A stretch of 64,000 bases of DNA, taken from positions 24,617,498-24,681,497 of the forward strand of contig NC_026660.2 in NCBI RefSeq assembly GCF_000004075.3, written 5' to 3'. Position 1 is the stretch's first letter, and each line of letters starts with the position of its first letter. This stretch comes from Cucumis sativus. Its lineage: Eukaryota > Streptophyta > Magnoliopsida > Cucurbitales > Cucurbitaceae. The notes below the pieces were generated by a model. That model made no database searches. It was not told the DNA's origin and saw nothing but the letters and a program-made list of their open reading frames with translations. The position numbers and the translations under genes were made by a program. Positions 24,001 through 36,300 of the stretch are shown here, one piece after another.

Positions 24001-26280
24001 AGTTGTTTTTAAAATTTACAACATACAAAACAAAAATTTTATGATTTTAGTAGACCTAAAATTAAAATATACATGTATTTTGAATTTTGTTCATATCTAT
24101 TAAACATAAAATTGGTAGTTTAGAAACTTTTGAACGAATGAATGTCTACTTTATTCATTTGAATTCTTTCTATTACTGTCTAACGTTTAAATTTAAATAC
24201 AATTGTAATTGTTGTTATTTTTTAGTTGAATTAGTCAAAGAATTAGTTTTATGTGAAGTGGTTGAATCGGTGGAATTTAAATACAAATTAGTTTATGTTC
24301 TTTCACATTTCTAAATTTAGTTTTAAGTTTTAATAACTTTTTTAGAACGATAAGAGTTTTGACGAAGTAATTAATCTTCGTTGTTAGTTATAAATTAATT
24401 AATTACAACAATTTTCATCTAAGAAAAGAAAGTGAATATATAATTTGACGGTGTTAAAGAAGACACATAAATATTATTATTTTGAAGATAAAGAATAAAA
24501 TAAATAAAAAAGTTTTAAAATACAATGATAAAAAATAACATTTCAAATTAGTTTTTATCAAATTTAATAAAATAACGAACAATAATTTCATTTAAGATCA
24601 ACGCGAATATGTTTAAAAAAACTATAAATGAAAAAACCCAGCAAACATATTTAACCATGCATATAGATTGAATTTAGAGGTTTAATATTAACTTGGCAAC
24701 AGTTTAATTCCAAAGTATTGAAGATGTTTTTAATGATTTATTAAAATTATAATGACAAAATATGTTGTATGCCATTTTTTATTATTTTACCAACTCAACC
24801 TATCTTTAATTCACCAACATGTTAATGCACACATTTAAAAGTAAGATTCCAACTACACCATTGAAGCTGTAAAATTCAGAAGAGTCTCAATTTTAGACAA
24901 TCATTTTAAAGTTGAATTAATCACTACATAAGATGGATTTAAAAAGAAGCAAAAGTGAATACATAAAAGACGTAAATTGAATTAAAATCACGTTTAGAAA
25001 ATGGAGAAAATAAATTAATAAAATAGAAAAGGTAGGTTTGACTAGAAGTCAAACATCAGGTGAGTCACTCTTTTTCATTCTTTGGTCGGTGCTCTCCTAA
25101 CCAATCATTCTTTCCTTTTCTTTTCTTAATTGTTAATGTCCATAAAAAAAATCATAATAAATCTTCCAATTACTATTTTCCTTTTTATTAAGATTCATCA
25201 AAATAAAAAAAAGTTTACGTAAATTAATCTATATTTTGTAATTGATTTCTCTCTCCATATTCTCAATTTAAGAATGGTATTTTTTACTAGTTCTAACATC
25301 ATAATTTGTATAAATTTAATCGGTTAATATCGTTAACTATACTTCTAGACTTCAAACTTTTTGATTTGATATGTATTCTAATATCATAATTGATAGTACG
25401 TGATTTTATCCCAAAATCAAATTGAAATGAGAGTATGTCATTTATCTTATAAAAAGGTTTGAGTATTCTTAATGTTGTTGTATTGAGATTTTCAACTAAT
25501 TTCATTTATAGCAATATAGTTATTGTATTTCAAAATTTAAAACTATTTACTCCAAAACCTAAAAGTTGGTGTTAAGATTAATAAACTTTTGTGCATGTAA
25601 GCAGGAATTTTGGACCTGATATGCTTATGAACTACCATGTTCAAACGAGTAAATTTTAAAAAATTGATATTCAATTTTTAAAAAAGATTAATTATAGATA
25701 AATTCAATAAATTTTTTTAAAATAGTAGATTTTATAAAATATTTACCACTACAACTAATTCTATTTTTAAAATAAATATTCTAATTTATTTTACTATTTT
25801 TAAAAATGTATCATAAATTTTCCATAATAATTAAATCTTAAAACTATAAATAACCTGTAAATATGTATATTTATAAACATGAATTGCTACTTCAATTATT
25901 ATTAAAAAAATGTATTGTTTCTCTCTATTATTTGAGACTTTTAAAAATAGAATAAATTATCTACACTCAATAATACAAAATTACTATATGACAAAATTCA
26001 TTACATAATTTATATAATACAAAACTACTCTATGACAAAATTCATTATATGAGAATTTATATAAATGAAAGTAAGTGGAAAGTATTTATTTTGAGTTTGG
26101 ATTAAAATTTTCATCTACACGGTAAACAGTTTACCAATTTTTTTATTTTTAAGAATTAGCTTCATTATATTTGATAAATATTTTGTTTTTTACCGTTTTT
26201 ATTATTTTCTTTTATATACTGTAACCACTTTTAGGTAAAGCTCATAAAGTGTGTGTATATATAATAAATAAAAACAAAAT
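21057..26280. other. Long AT-rich intergenic region
   Basis: About 5 kb without a convincing gene. Open frames at 23477-23659, 24087-24314 and 25299-25505 are short, low-complexity and lack start context or family features. There is a short TA repeat near 23148-23161. No tRNA, no transposon ORF. Confidence 0.6.
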
Positions 26281-26987
26281 GTACAATTAAATAGGAAGAT
26301 ATGATTAAGAAAAGAGAAGAGAGGGGAAGTCGGCATTGCCGAGTGTATCCCGTGGGGAACCACATTATCCACCTTCACATTTCTTTCCTATTCCCTTTGC
26401 TTTGCTTTGACTTCGCCTCAACTCTTCTCTTCCACGTGCACCTTCTTTTTCACTTTTCTAATACTTCTACTCTCTTTTGTAATATCAACTATTCAAATTA
26501 AATTAGTATAGTTCATTCATTCAACTTTATAACATAATATACTCATTTTTATCTTATTATAACTCTTAAATTCAAAAACAAATTTGTTTATTTGTTTTGA
26601 TAGCTTCTCTTTTTACATTTTTACTTCTTATATCTAATTCAAATTTAATATTATAATAATTAAAGGGGTTGTAGGATTGTTTTTTCATCAATTAAGTAGA
26701 AGATAATTGTCTAAAAGAAGGAAGAAGGAAGAGAAATGAAATAGAAGGTTAAAATTAAATTCTTTTTTTGTTTACAAAATCCATTAGGAATACTTCAACA
26801 AGAAGAATTCTCAACTCAAAATAACCGACTTCATTCCATTGGCGGCGCGTTCATTCCAATGTAAACGCCTTTGAAAATTAAAATCACAATACATCCTTTC
26901 CAAATTATTTTTTATATATAATCTTTCTCTCCAGAAGAATTAGAAGAAAAAGAAAAACCCATTTCAATTTTTGATGAAATAAATTGC
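26281..26987 (+). promoter_or_regulatory. Putative promoter and 5' leader of the ERF gene
   Basis: This holds a pyrimidine-rich block at 26370-26470 with a G-box-type CACGTG (TTCCACGTGCACC, around 26431) and a TTTGACTT W-box-like core near 26406. A GC-rich patch GGCGGCGCGTTC sits at about 26841 and a TATA-like TTTTTATATATAAT near 26908. G-boxes and W-boxes fit a stress-responsive gene, but such short motifs occur by chance. Confidence 0.35.
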
Positions 26988-28265
26988 ATGGCAGATCCAG
27001 AGGACAACAAGGCTTCAGAAATGTTTTTGAATTTCAGCAGAGAGATGGAGATGTCAGCTATGGTTTCCGCTCTCACCCACGTCGTCGCCGGCGACACGCC
27101 GGACAGAGATGCTTCTTATGATTCCACATGGACCTCTTCCTCTGTTTCTGCTCCCGCCGAAACTTCCGCTCTTCACGGCGGCGGTGGTTATAAGAGAGGC
27201 CGAACATTGGCGCTGGAAAACGGTGGCTCTGTTTCAGCTTGGTCACCATCCTCCGTTATTTCAGGTAATTGATGTTAAGCTTATATCAAGTGCTAATTGA
27301 TTTGTTTATAAAAACAATGAATTGGATTAAAAAATATTGTTTCTGTCATGCTTAATTAGTAATTATACTTTGAATTATATAGAAAATGAAATTTGGCGAT
27401 AATCCAACCATTGACAATTGGGATCCTTTTAATTTCAATAATGAAAAACAGAGAATTTTTAAATTTCTTTCGTTTCTGTCAGAGGATTGTCCGTTGTTGA
27501 TGAACAAATTGGCATTGTTTTGCAGGAAATTCAAGCAATGTAGTAATCATAAGGCCACAAACAGGGTCGGCAACGGTGGAAAATTCCGTTTATGAATACG
27601 GCGGAGAGATTACAACCATGGCGGAGGAACCTCCGGCGAGAAGAAAATACAGGGGCGTACGGCAGAGGCCATGGGGGAAATGGGCAGCCGAGATACGAGA
27701 CCCGTACAAGGCGGCGAGAGTTTGGTTAGGTACTTTTGACACGGCGGAATCCGCCGCACGGGCTTACGACGAAGCCGCTCTCCGGTTCCGAGGCAGTAAA
27801 GCCAAGCTCAACTTCCCGGAAAATGTCCGTCTCCGGCAGCTCCCGACCACCGAATCTCAAACGACCCATTTTACCAATTCGAGTCCTACAAACACCCTTT
27901 TGGCTATTCCGACACATTCCGAACCGATTGTTAGTTATCGGCCAACTTTCAACCTGCAGAGCTCTTCCGATGCTTCGCCAGCGAACTTCCTCAACTTCTC
28001 CGACGGTCAGTTACCGCCGCCAATCGACATGTACAGTGAAATTCACTTCTCGTCTTCATCGTCAATGGCTTCCTCATTTTATTCTTCTTCCGCCGGACTG
28101 TCTAATCCTCAATTTTCTTCGTCATCATCTTCTTCTTCGCCGGTGGTTTCTCTTTCTTCCCCACCTTTGTCATTCCCCGGCCGTCGGAACAGCGCCGGCG
28201 ACAATGAACATTATTCAACAGCGGGTTGGTCTGAATTCTTCAATCATGCTGCCTCGTCGGGATGA
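26988..28265 (+). CDS. AP2/ERF transcription factor, ERF group X (ABR1/RAP2.6L-like)
   Basis: A nuclear DNA-binding regulator; group X ERFs act in abscisic acid, wounding and stress responses (family knowledge). There are two exons, 26988-27264 and 27526-28265, joined in phase, giving 338 aa. The N-terminal motif [17 protein letters not shown] (about residues 23-39) is typical of group X. The single AP2 domain starts [20 protein letters not shown] and continues through [20 protein letters not shown] to [11 protein letters not shown], with the ERF-type Ala14/Asp19 in the second and third strands. The C-terminal third is Ser-rich (runs of Ser at about 28127-28140), a likely activation or disordered region. 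The intron between the N-terminal motif and the AP2 domain is a normal feature of this group. Assignment to a particular orthologue is not possible here. Confidence 0.93.
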
Positions 28266-29219
28266 ATACGTTATTTGTTTTGGGATTTCCGGTCGAGTTA
28301 GGTTATTGAATTAGTAGAGTTGAGGTTTAGACTTCTTTCCTCTTTTTTTTTAGGGTGTGGAAAATTCAGGTTTTTTTCTTTTTCTTTTCTTATGGGGGAT
28401 TTAATCGTTTGGTTTTAATTTTATATTTGATCATTTTTTTTTCAATATGAGAAACATTAGCCTTTTCAATCTTCTACTTGCATTAGACTTAATAATACTC
28501 TTTAATTAATCTCCAAAACAATTAATTTTGTAGAAGATGTTTGGTGAGTTTGTAAGGCAATGTAATTCACAATTTTGAATTGAATATCTTTTATTGTTGC
28601 TTCACTCTTCAATTTTTATTATTTCTATTATCTACAATATTGAATTTTCTGCAAAAAGTTAATAAGTTTAGTATAAATATAATTGTTGATCATAATAAAT
28701 TTAGCAACTATAATTAAAAAGTGTGTGAGCCTATAAAATGAAATAATATATGTAATTTCTATGACCAATTGAAATAGGTTAGTTAATAAGTAAGCTAATA
28801 CAAAGTTTATGACAATTTTATAATAAAATGTTGAATAATAAGCTAAAAAGATTACCAAATTGACTTGCTTTATTTTATAAAGAAAACATCTCTAGTATCA
28901 AATTATTGAATATGTCTCCATTTATTTTATTGTACGAAGTAATAACCGAAAGACATATCTATACAAATTTAAACTTCAAAGTATCATAACCAATTATTTT
29001 ATGTTTAAATCATCTTTGATCCATATTAGAGGGACAAAGAGATTTGAATCCTAGATCTTTTGGCCGTTTCCACAAATACATACACATAATTCAGTTATGT
29101 TTCTTTTGAAAATTATTTGATATTAGTTATTTGATTTTTAGGTACAGAATTAAAAAAAAATGATATTTTAAAAAATATAATAAAATCGCAAAATATTTAC
29201 TCCCTATATAACAATTTGG
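28266..29219. other. 3' flank of ERF and AT-rich spacer
   Basis: The T-rich stretch just after the stop is the probable ERF 3' UTR. The remaining sequence is AT-rich with no gene seen. Confidence 0.55.
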
Positions 29220-29443
29220 AATAGTTGCAAATTTAGCAATTATAATCAAAATACTTAAGCATATAGCAACATTTTAAAAAATATGCAAATCTAGCAAAAT
29301 TTGTTAAATTCTATCGTTGGCAGAAGTTCATCACTGATATACCATACAAGTCTATCAAATAGTTTTACTATATTTACAATTTTTTTAAATGTTGCTATAT
29401 CATTAATTATTATTCTTAAAACAGTCATCAATTACAATTATCT
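29220..29443. mobile_element. MITE-like foldback element, copy B
   Basis: The left arm ATATAGCAACATTTTAAAAA (29261-29280) is the inverted complement of the right arm TTTTTTTAAATGTTGCTATA ending at 29399, and the outer end ATTACAATTA (29431-29440) matches the terminus of copies A and C. The core keeps CTATCG and ATCACTGATA words related to the palindromic core of copy A. Ends are approximate. Confidence 0.55.
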
Positions 29444-30900
29444 TTTATTATTTTGACTAAAACGTCATTTATACAACAAACCCTTCTTAAAGTCTATAGT
29501 AAAAGTGTCATAGATGATAAAAAAAAAATATTTAAAAAGATGAATAATATACTAGTATTTTGAAGACTAAATTCACTAGAAAAGACGTATGATCTAAAAT
29601 ATAACTTAATTAGAAAAATAAAATGGAGGTTTCAAGTAAAATGGTCAAAGACAATGAGATGACATAAAAGAAAAATCAAAAGATTTAGTTTATGTAAGAA
29701 AGTACAATGGAGAAAACATAATGAAAAGTCATTTTCTGTTTGGATCCGTCAAGTGGATTTTTGTTTGTATTAATCACATTTATTTTGTACTTTACTCCTT
29801 GCTTTCCATATCATATGTGAATTCCATATAAACTTTTATTTCTACAAACAAAAGAATCCTATTTTAACACGTAATTACAGCAGTGAATCATCCAACATCA
29901 CAAACATTATTTGAATCATAATTTAACTCTTATACATATACCAATCTTTACACTAAGATATATAGATGGCAGTAATATGAATGATGAAGTAAACATTGAT
30001 AGAATCATCCTAAATGGTGAGATATTTTTGAAGAATGGTAAAAACATAACGTTGAACGAGGAAGAAAGTTTAAGATCAAACGAGGCATTTGTGTTCTTTT
30101 AAATAAATGGTATTCCGGTTAATAATATTTTGTGATTTATTTTTATGTTTTTTTTACGACGTAGTAAGAAAGTGAGCATAGTACCGATAAAAATATCGAC
30201 ATTGGACCATAAATTTAATACCATGATGAGGGTCAAAAATGACATTTGAACAATATCAAGGTACAAACTAGTCTCATGCTCCGCTCTTAAAAGAAAATAT
30301 AATACGAAATTGCACTTTATTAGATTTAACTTTAAACTTTTTTTTTCTTCTAATAAATCATATATTCAAATTGTTTAGAAATTAATTGATTTGTTAGACA
30401 TAGATTTGATTTTTGCTTATTCAAATTATAAACTCTTATTTTCGTAACTATTATGTGTATTTTTAAAATATTGAACTGGTAAAAAAATCTATTAGATATA
30501 AAATTGAAAGTTGAATTATTTATAGATTCAAAATTAAAACATTTTTTCAATATTTTAAAAAACACTTATTATAACTTTAGAAATTTTCTAAACAAACACA
30601 AAAGTTATTTAAAAATCTAAAAACAAAAATGAATCATAAACTCAACAGTTGGTAGTGATTCAAAATTTCTTTTTTATTTCACGACATAAGAAAACAAATT
30701 ATGGAAATGAAATTCAAAATTAATATTGATCTTTTAAAAATAGTATATAGATAATTTTAAAACGAACAATGGTTTCTATAATCAAATAAATTGATTTTTT
30801 AAAACAAATGAGATCTAATTTTTAAAATTTTTTGTTTTAAAAAATCACGAATGAGTTTTAGGGTGGGCTTGAAATAATGGGAAAATGAGGGATTAGGGAG
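29444..30900. other. AT-rich spacer upstream of the U14 locus
   Basis: No convincing coding sequence. The open frames at 29911-30102 (+) and 30350-30565 (-) have no recognisable features. Confidence 0.6.
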
Positions 30901-30920
30901 CAAATAAAATTCATCTCTTA

Positions 30921-30943
30921 AAACCCTAATTTACACTATAAAG
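30921..30943 (+). promoter_or_regulatory. Telo-box plus TATA box promoter of the U14 snoRNA transcript
   Basis: AAACCCTAA (30921-30929) is followed 6 bases later by CTATAAAG (30936-30943), then by a pyrimidine-rich leader (30950-31015). Telo-box plus TATA is the arrangement known for plant snoRNA and ribosomal-protein genes. No protein ORF follows, but two snoRNAs lie 230-790 bases downstream, so this is probably the promoter of a polycistronic snoRNA or non-coding host transcript. Confidence 0.6.
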
Positions 30944-31162
30944 CCATCCTCACTCCCTCCCTTCCTCTTCTGCTTCACTACTCCCAATCTCTTGGCCGTC
31001 GTTCTTTTACATCAGATTTTTTTTTTTTTTTTTTATTGTATTTGTTTGTTTTAGAAAATTTTCTATTCTTTGCGTGATTGTTCTTGATTTTGTTTCATTT
31101 GTTTCTGAAATTTTATGGACTCTTGATTAATCTCTCTTGGTGCTGTAGATAATGTGGTAATG

Positions 31163-31288
31163 GGTCGGTGAGGATAAATTTATAAGGCTTGTTTCTCAAA
31201 ACATTCGCAGTGGCCGCCTGAGAGCTTTCGCCTTCGCCGGGCTTGAGAGCTTCTGCTGTTTTTATCCTTCCTTGGATGTCTGAGACTC
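31163..31288 (+). ncRNA. U14: C/D box snoRNA U14, copy 1
   Basis: U14 guides 2'-O-methylation of 18S rRNA and is needed for its processing. Both U14 hallmark 18S-complementary elements are present: domain A CATTCGCAG (31202-31210) and domain B CCTTCCTTGGATGT (31266-31279), immediately followed by box D CTGA (31280-31283). Domain B is complementary to the 18S sequence ACATCCAAGGAAGG. A terminal stem can form between GGGTC (31162-31166) and GACTC (31283-31287). Box C is GTGAGGA (31168-31174) rather than the consensus RTGATGA, so kink-turn formation may be weakened. An internal CTGA (31218-31221) can serve as box D'. The spacer between domains A and B is plant-length. Confidence 0.9.
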
Positions 31289-31608
31289 TAACGAACAATA
31301 TGCATTTTGGTTTCTGTCTATTTAATCTAAATGCCTGGATATGGAATTTTCTGTTTTCTATGAATTTTGGATTTGGGTTTTGAAATTTCCCCTGAAATTC
31401 ACTAGTCGGGACTTTGCGTCTGTCTCTGTAGTAGTGTTTTGAGTGCTTTAGGGATGAACAAAGTCCCATATATTCATTTCCATCCTTTTCACTTTGTCAG
31501 CTCTTTCTATTATGTCTTGCTGATCATTGCTGGATGGAAGATTTTCACTTTCATTATTCGATTTTACATGCTTGATTTGTATGACTTTTACCCGTTGGAG
31601 AACTCTTA

Positions 31609-31730
31609 ACAGTGATGATATCCTTAAGGCTTGTTTCTCAGAACATTCGCAGTGGCCGCCTGAGAGCTTTCGCCTTCGCCAGGCTTGAGAGCTATTGCTG
31701 CTTTTTTTCCTTCCTTGGATGTCTGAGTTT
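31609..31730 (+). ncRNA. U14: C/D box snoRNA U14, copy 2
   Basis: This copy has a consensus box C GTGATGA (31612-31618), domain A CATTCGCAG (31644-31652), an internal CTGA, domain B CCTTCCTTGGATGT (31709-31722) and box D CTGA (31723-31726). A short terminal AAC/GTT stem flanks the C and D boxes. It is nearly identical to copy 1 over the central 70 bases. Same strand and about 450 bases downstream of copy 1, which suggests processing from one transcript. I rate it the more certainly functional copy. Confidence 0.93.
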
Positions 31731-31829
31731 CTTATCAACTTATGAAAAATAAAACCCAATTTGATAAATCAAAGGTGTGTCATTCATTGATTCCTTTATA
31801 CATTCACATTCACCATGCTTTCTGTTGTT

Positions 31830-31890
31830 TGGAATTCAGTGTCATATACTTAAATCCTAAGGCTTATTTCTCAATAAACATTATCGAAAG
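31830..31890 (+). pseudogene. Truncated third U14-like copy
   Basis: CAGTGTCATATACTTAAATC (about 31838) followed by CTAAGGCTTATTTCTCAATA and AACATT parallels the 5' part of copy 2 (CAGTGATGATATCCTTAAGG, CTTGTTTCTCAGAACATT). Similarity ends at the domain A position: GCAG is missing and no domain B or box D follows. Box C is broken (GTGTCAT). I infer a decayed tandem copy. Confidence 0.55.
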
Positions 31891-32089
31891 AACATACACC
31901 AGAAAAATGTTTATGGTCGTTTCTTGTTTCTTCAGTTTTTTCTTTGAATTTAAAATGCTTGAATTCTCATATAACCTTGCTGAATTTGTGGGCTTTTGCA
32001 GCATTGAAGTTGCCTGTTCCTATGGAATCTTAATTTTCCTTAATTGGATTGTGGTATCCTTCCCAGAATGAAGCTGCAGATGGGATTGA

Positions 32090-33314
32090 TATTGTTCTAA
32101 CATATTGTTTTTCATCTAAGTGATGGTATTAATGGTGGTATGGACCAATCAAAACTAGATGTATTCACCAAATTTGTGTTTAGAATCCATTTTTATATGT
32201 ACAATCATCGAATAGGACATTATAAAATATAAATCGCTTTTTACTTCACAATTTTTTTTTGAAAAATAAATTAGACTTTTCAATAATAGCTTTCTTAAAT
32301 AATTTATCTTAAATTGTATACGATTATATGAAATTTTGAGTTACAAAAGTAAGTTTATGGAGCTAATCTTGAAAATTATATATTTCTAATTTAAAATGAT
32401 AAAAAGTTATTGCAATGACCTTTAGGAATTAGGGACTTTTTTCTTTTTTGATTATAAAAATTTTGAAACTAAAAAGGTAAAATTTAGAAGAATCAATGGT
32501 CGATAAGAATTGTGAGCTTGAAAACTACCATGGAAAATCAATTTTGTTTTGTTCAAAAAAGCAACAACCTTATGAAAGTTTACATCATCTTTCCCTGCAA
32601 CTGTTGAAGTAAAATACAGACTAGAAATCTTCATGACCATCTAAAAAACTCTTTTGGATTAGATGAGAGATCCTATTCATGAAAAATGTGGCCCTGAGAC
32701 TTTATTAGTTCAATAGTTAAAAATAAAAGTAAAACAAACTGAAAGAAACGGAGACAAAATTTTATTGAGTTTTAAATCATATATATATATATACGTTACA
32801 CTAATCAGTATGATTTTCTAAAGAAAATTATTGTGACTATATTGTGTTAAACCAAAAGGCAGAAGGACAAGAAACTAAGTATAACATTCTATTATCATTA
32901 GTTCTGAGGACAAGTTGATAGTACAATGATCAATTAGGCAATTAGGCAATTAGGCAATTCAATATATATTTGCAACTGTTTATCTAAGATTCAAAAGGGA
33001 AGTACCCTACAGGTTCAACTCGCTTGTCTCAAGGTTTCAAGATGAAAGAGTTGGAATTGAAGGGGGTTTGACATAAAAATACCAGTGATACAGTAGAATC
33101 AGTATATTATTCCACCCTATTCTGCATGAAATGGTTCTACGGAAATGATCGACTACAGTATAATCTTCGTCTCATTATTCTTCTAAGCAGTTGAAAAAGT
33201 CATTTCAGGCTCTTTGAATTAGATCCGTTGCAATACAATGACAAAAGTCTTACTGAATATGGTGAACTGGAGGAAAACTGCCAGTTGAGAATAATTAGGA
33301 CAAGAACCACTTCA
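32090..33314. other. Intergenic region between U14 locus and DHQ-SDH
   Basis: AT-rich without a gene. It contains a short tandem CAATTAGG repeat (32931-32959, about three and a half units) and a TA run near 32780-32792. Sequence from about 33000 to 33314 is less AT-rich and is the probable 3' UTR of the minus-strand DHQ-SDH gene. Confidence 0.6.
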
Positions 33315-36300
33315 TTAATTATCTGCCAAAAATTTCCTAATACGTTCCTTGGGTGCTGTAATTAACAAGAAAACAGAAAGTTCAGATGAAGTATAAAAGG
33401 AGCAAAACACTTGAAAGGAAATGCATTTAGATATATTAAAACTAATAGGTTACTTTGACTTTCTTACCAGGTAGGCCGGTGAACCCTTCATATTGTTCAT
33501 ATGCTTGCCTGGTGAACATCTCCAACCCAGGAACAATAGCTGCTCCAGACTCCTCAGCTTCCCGCAAGAGTCTAGTCATTCTTGGTGTGTAAACAGCATC
33601 GAAAACCAGGGAGTAGCGTTTTAGAGCATGCTGCAAAACACAGTCGCTTAGTTCTTTTCCCTTTGATATTTACAACAGGTATTGAAGTATGAGAATGTGT
33701 AAATTGTTAAGAGCGTGTAAGGCTCTAATGGAATTTAGTTCAACTTAATCTCAATTTGCCAGATCGAATTGCTTGTGATCAACAAGATATCCATGCATAT
33801 GATTTTTTCTCATTGGTTAACTACTCTTTCAAATACACCACCAAATGCTAGGCACTTGCATGTGTGAGCAGTATATCTTGATTGGGTTCATTCCAGATAT
33901 TGTAGGGCAGTTTTATTCAATACGACAAATGGCTAAAATGAAAAACCTTTGGAATGGGAGTTTCATCAACTTTGGGCTGCATTCCAATTGGCGTAGCGTT
34001 GACAAGAATCATGCCATCCTCTGGGTGAAAATTTTCTAAGTCAGCAAGTGACACAGACTGTCCCCCAACACGGTCTGCAAGTTCTCTAGCCCGATCTTCA
34101 TGCATATGAAAGAAAAGTGTCAAATCCTACTCAATCAATAGATATTGTTAATAACCAACAGTCAGTGGGGGAGAAGAAAAAAAAAAGGGGGATAATTTAT
34201 TCTTTTTCACAAAAAGGAGAAGGCAGGGAAGGCTTGCAAGGTATAACGCATCATACATAGGCTGGGAAGAATTCTAATCTGAGCACACATAGGAAAGAGA
34301 TCGTTTCTGAATAAGAAAAAGGTTATTGTAGAAAAGTATTCCCGCTTAGGTGTTGCATTATTAAAAAAATGAGGAACTTGCTACATTAATAGAATAGAAT
34401 TAGAGTCATATAGATCTTGAGGAGGGTTGGATTATGACTGGATTCCATTCAACGCCTACTGTTTGAGTATTTCTAACAGGTCTTACTTGTTATTCGGCTA
34501 ACTTCTTCAACGAAAGAGGCCTTTTTTATGATGGTTTGTTCTTGAGCTTTGCTTTTGTTCTTTTGTTTGACAAAAAAAACCCATTCCTTTAAACTAGAGT
34601 TATTGATTTACCTAAATAAGGGTGGGTAACAGAAAAATGCTAAAAATCAGGGCAAGAAAATCTGAAGGGTAAGAAAAGAATTACTCAACTCAATGCAGGA
34701 TATTCTTGCAACAATTACAAGAAAATGAAGGGTGTGTTAAAGTTATGCTGATGAAACTAAAAGGGAGTACTCTCATGCCAAGTTTTATGTTTTTTATGGT
34801 TGACATTACCATTTCCTAGTAGATAACGATTAAAGACAGCGCGGTAACAAAAGTTATTGACTATACTTAGTAACAGCTGACATTGTAACTTTTTCATTCA
34901 TGAAACTAGTTTCACAAGATAGAGATTTTTTTTATTTTTTTTAAAACATCAAATTCTTACCAAACGAGCGGTTAGCAATTACAATCCTGGCTCCCTTTTG
35001 TTTTGCACCATAAGCAACAGCTTTGCCAACTCCACCAGCACCAATGACAACAACGAGCTTTCCAGCTAAGCGTGAACTGACTGCGAAGCTGTCGTTATGC
35101 AAGCCTGCAATACAAGAGTTGGGTATGGCAGACAATTATATTTATGAAAAAACAGAAGGAAAATGTGCATACATAGAAGTCACACAAACCGAGTAATCCG
35201 TCTTCAATGGCTGAAATAGCACCATAACAATCTGTGTTATAGCCACATAATTTTCCATCAGATTGTCTTCTAAGAACAAAGTTAACAGCTCCAGTTGCCT
35301 GCAAAAGTTTAAAACTCTTTCACTGGTCATGACCTTTTTTTTTAATATATAAATAATAAAAATTGTTGTTGTTGTTGTTGTTAGGGAGAAACCGGCCGTG
35401 CGTGTTACTTTAAAGTTTGACCCAAAAGGAAGGGGGAAATAATCAGTGTATGCACCCAACTGAAGACGGTCAAACTGTTAGAGAATGATAAAAAAAATAG
35501 TCAATAGTTTACCTTTGCAACTGAATCAACCTCATCGCAATATTTGAATACTGCTTCCTTGTGTGGGATTGTAACACTGAGATTTAAAAGAAAAAAAAAA
35601 TAGAAGGTTAAAATAAAATGTCGGTAATATATATGTTGAAGACATTTCATAGACTAAGCAATCACTTATTCAACATGATATACATTTGCAGAATCTGAGA
35701 GATATGAGATGTAAAGAAAAATTGTTCATTATTTCAAGTTTTCAACCAATTGAAAAGAAGAAATTACAAGGAAAAATGCAATAAAGTGATATTTGTATTT
35801 AATAAATACACAAGTATTTGAAAGCGAGTTGAAGTTGAAACCTGAATCCGCCAATATCACTTGATGAATAAGTATCTAAGAACTTGGTAGGATCGTCCAC
35901 CAATAAGGGAACATAAATGGCGTCGAGACCAACTAACTTGAAAAGCTCATTGTACAATGCAGGTAATTTGCTGTCACCTACAGGGTTTCCAATAATGCCA
36001 AAGACCTTAGTGTCAGGCCCTATGTGTCTGAAGTTGTATAGATTTAATAGATCTTTGATGGTCGGTTGACCAGGAGCTGAAACTATTCCCTCCTCAAGGG
36101 TACCAAAAGTAAGATAACCACCATATTTGGGGCAAAGTAGTCGACAAATGAATCCTCTATCCTTCATAACCAGTCCAATTATTGGAACCTGCAGGGTTTA
36201 GTAAGAGAAATCAAAACTAATTTAAAGGAAAGAAAGAACTTTAAAACTCAAAATTTCACGAGATGTTACTTTTTTGCTGAGTAGATATTTCAATCAATAC

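Noticed and set aside
31450-31535. Possible extra C/D snoRNA between the U14 copies (GGGATGA ... CTGA)
   Set aside because: Box C is imperfect, there is no terminal stem, and I could find no rRNA complementarity.
31113-31759. Two overlapping minus-strand open frames of 118 and 103 codons with a shared segment
   Set aside because: The shared segment is the antisense of the two U14 copies, so the similarity reflects snoRNA duplication and not a protein family.
32931-32959. Short direct repeats as a CRISPR-like array
   Set aside because: The units are 8 bases with no spacers; this is replication-slippage DNA in a plant genome.
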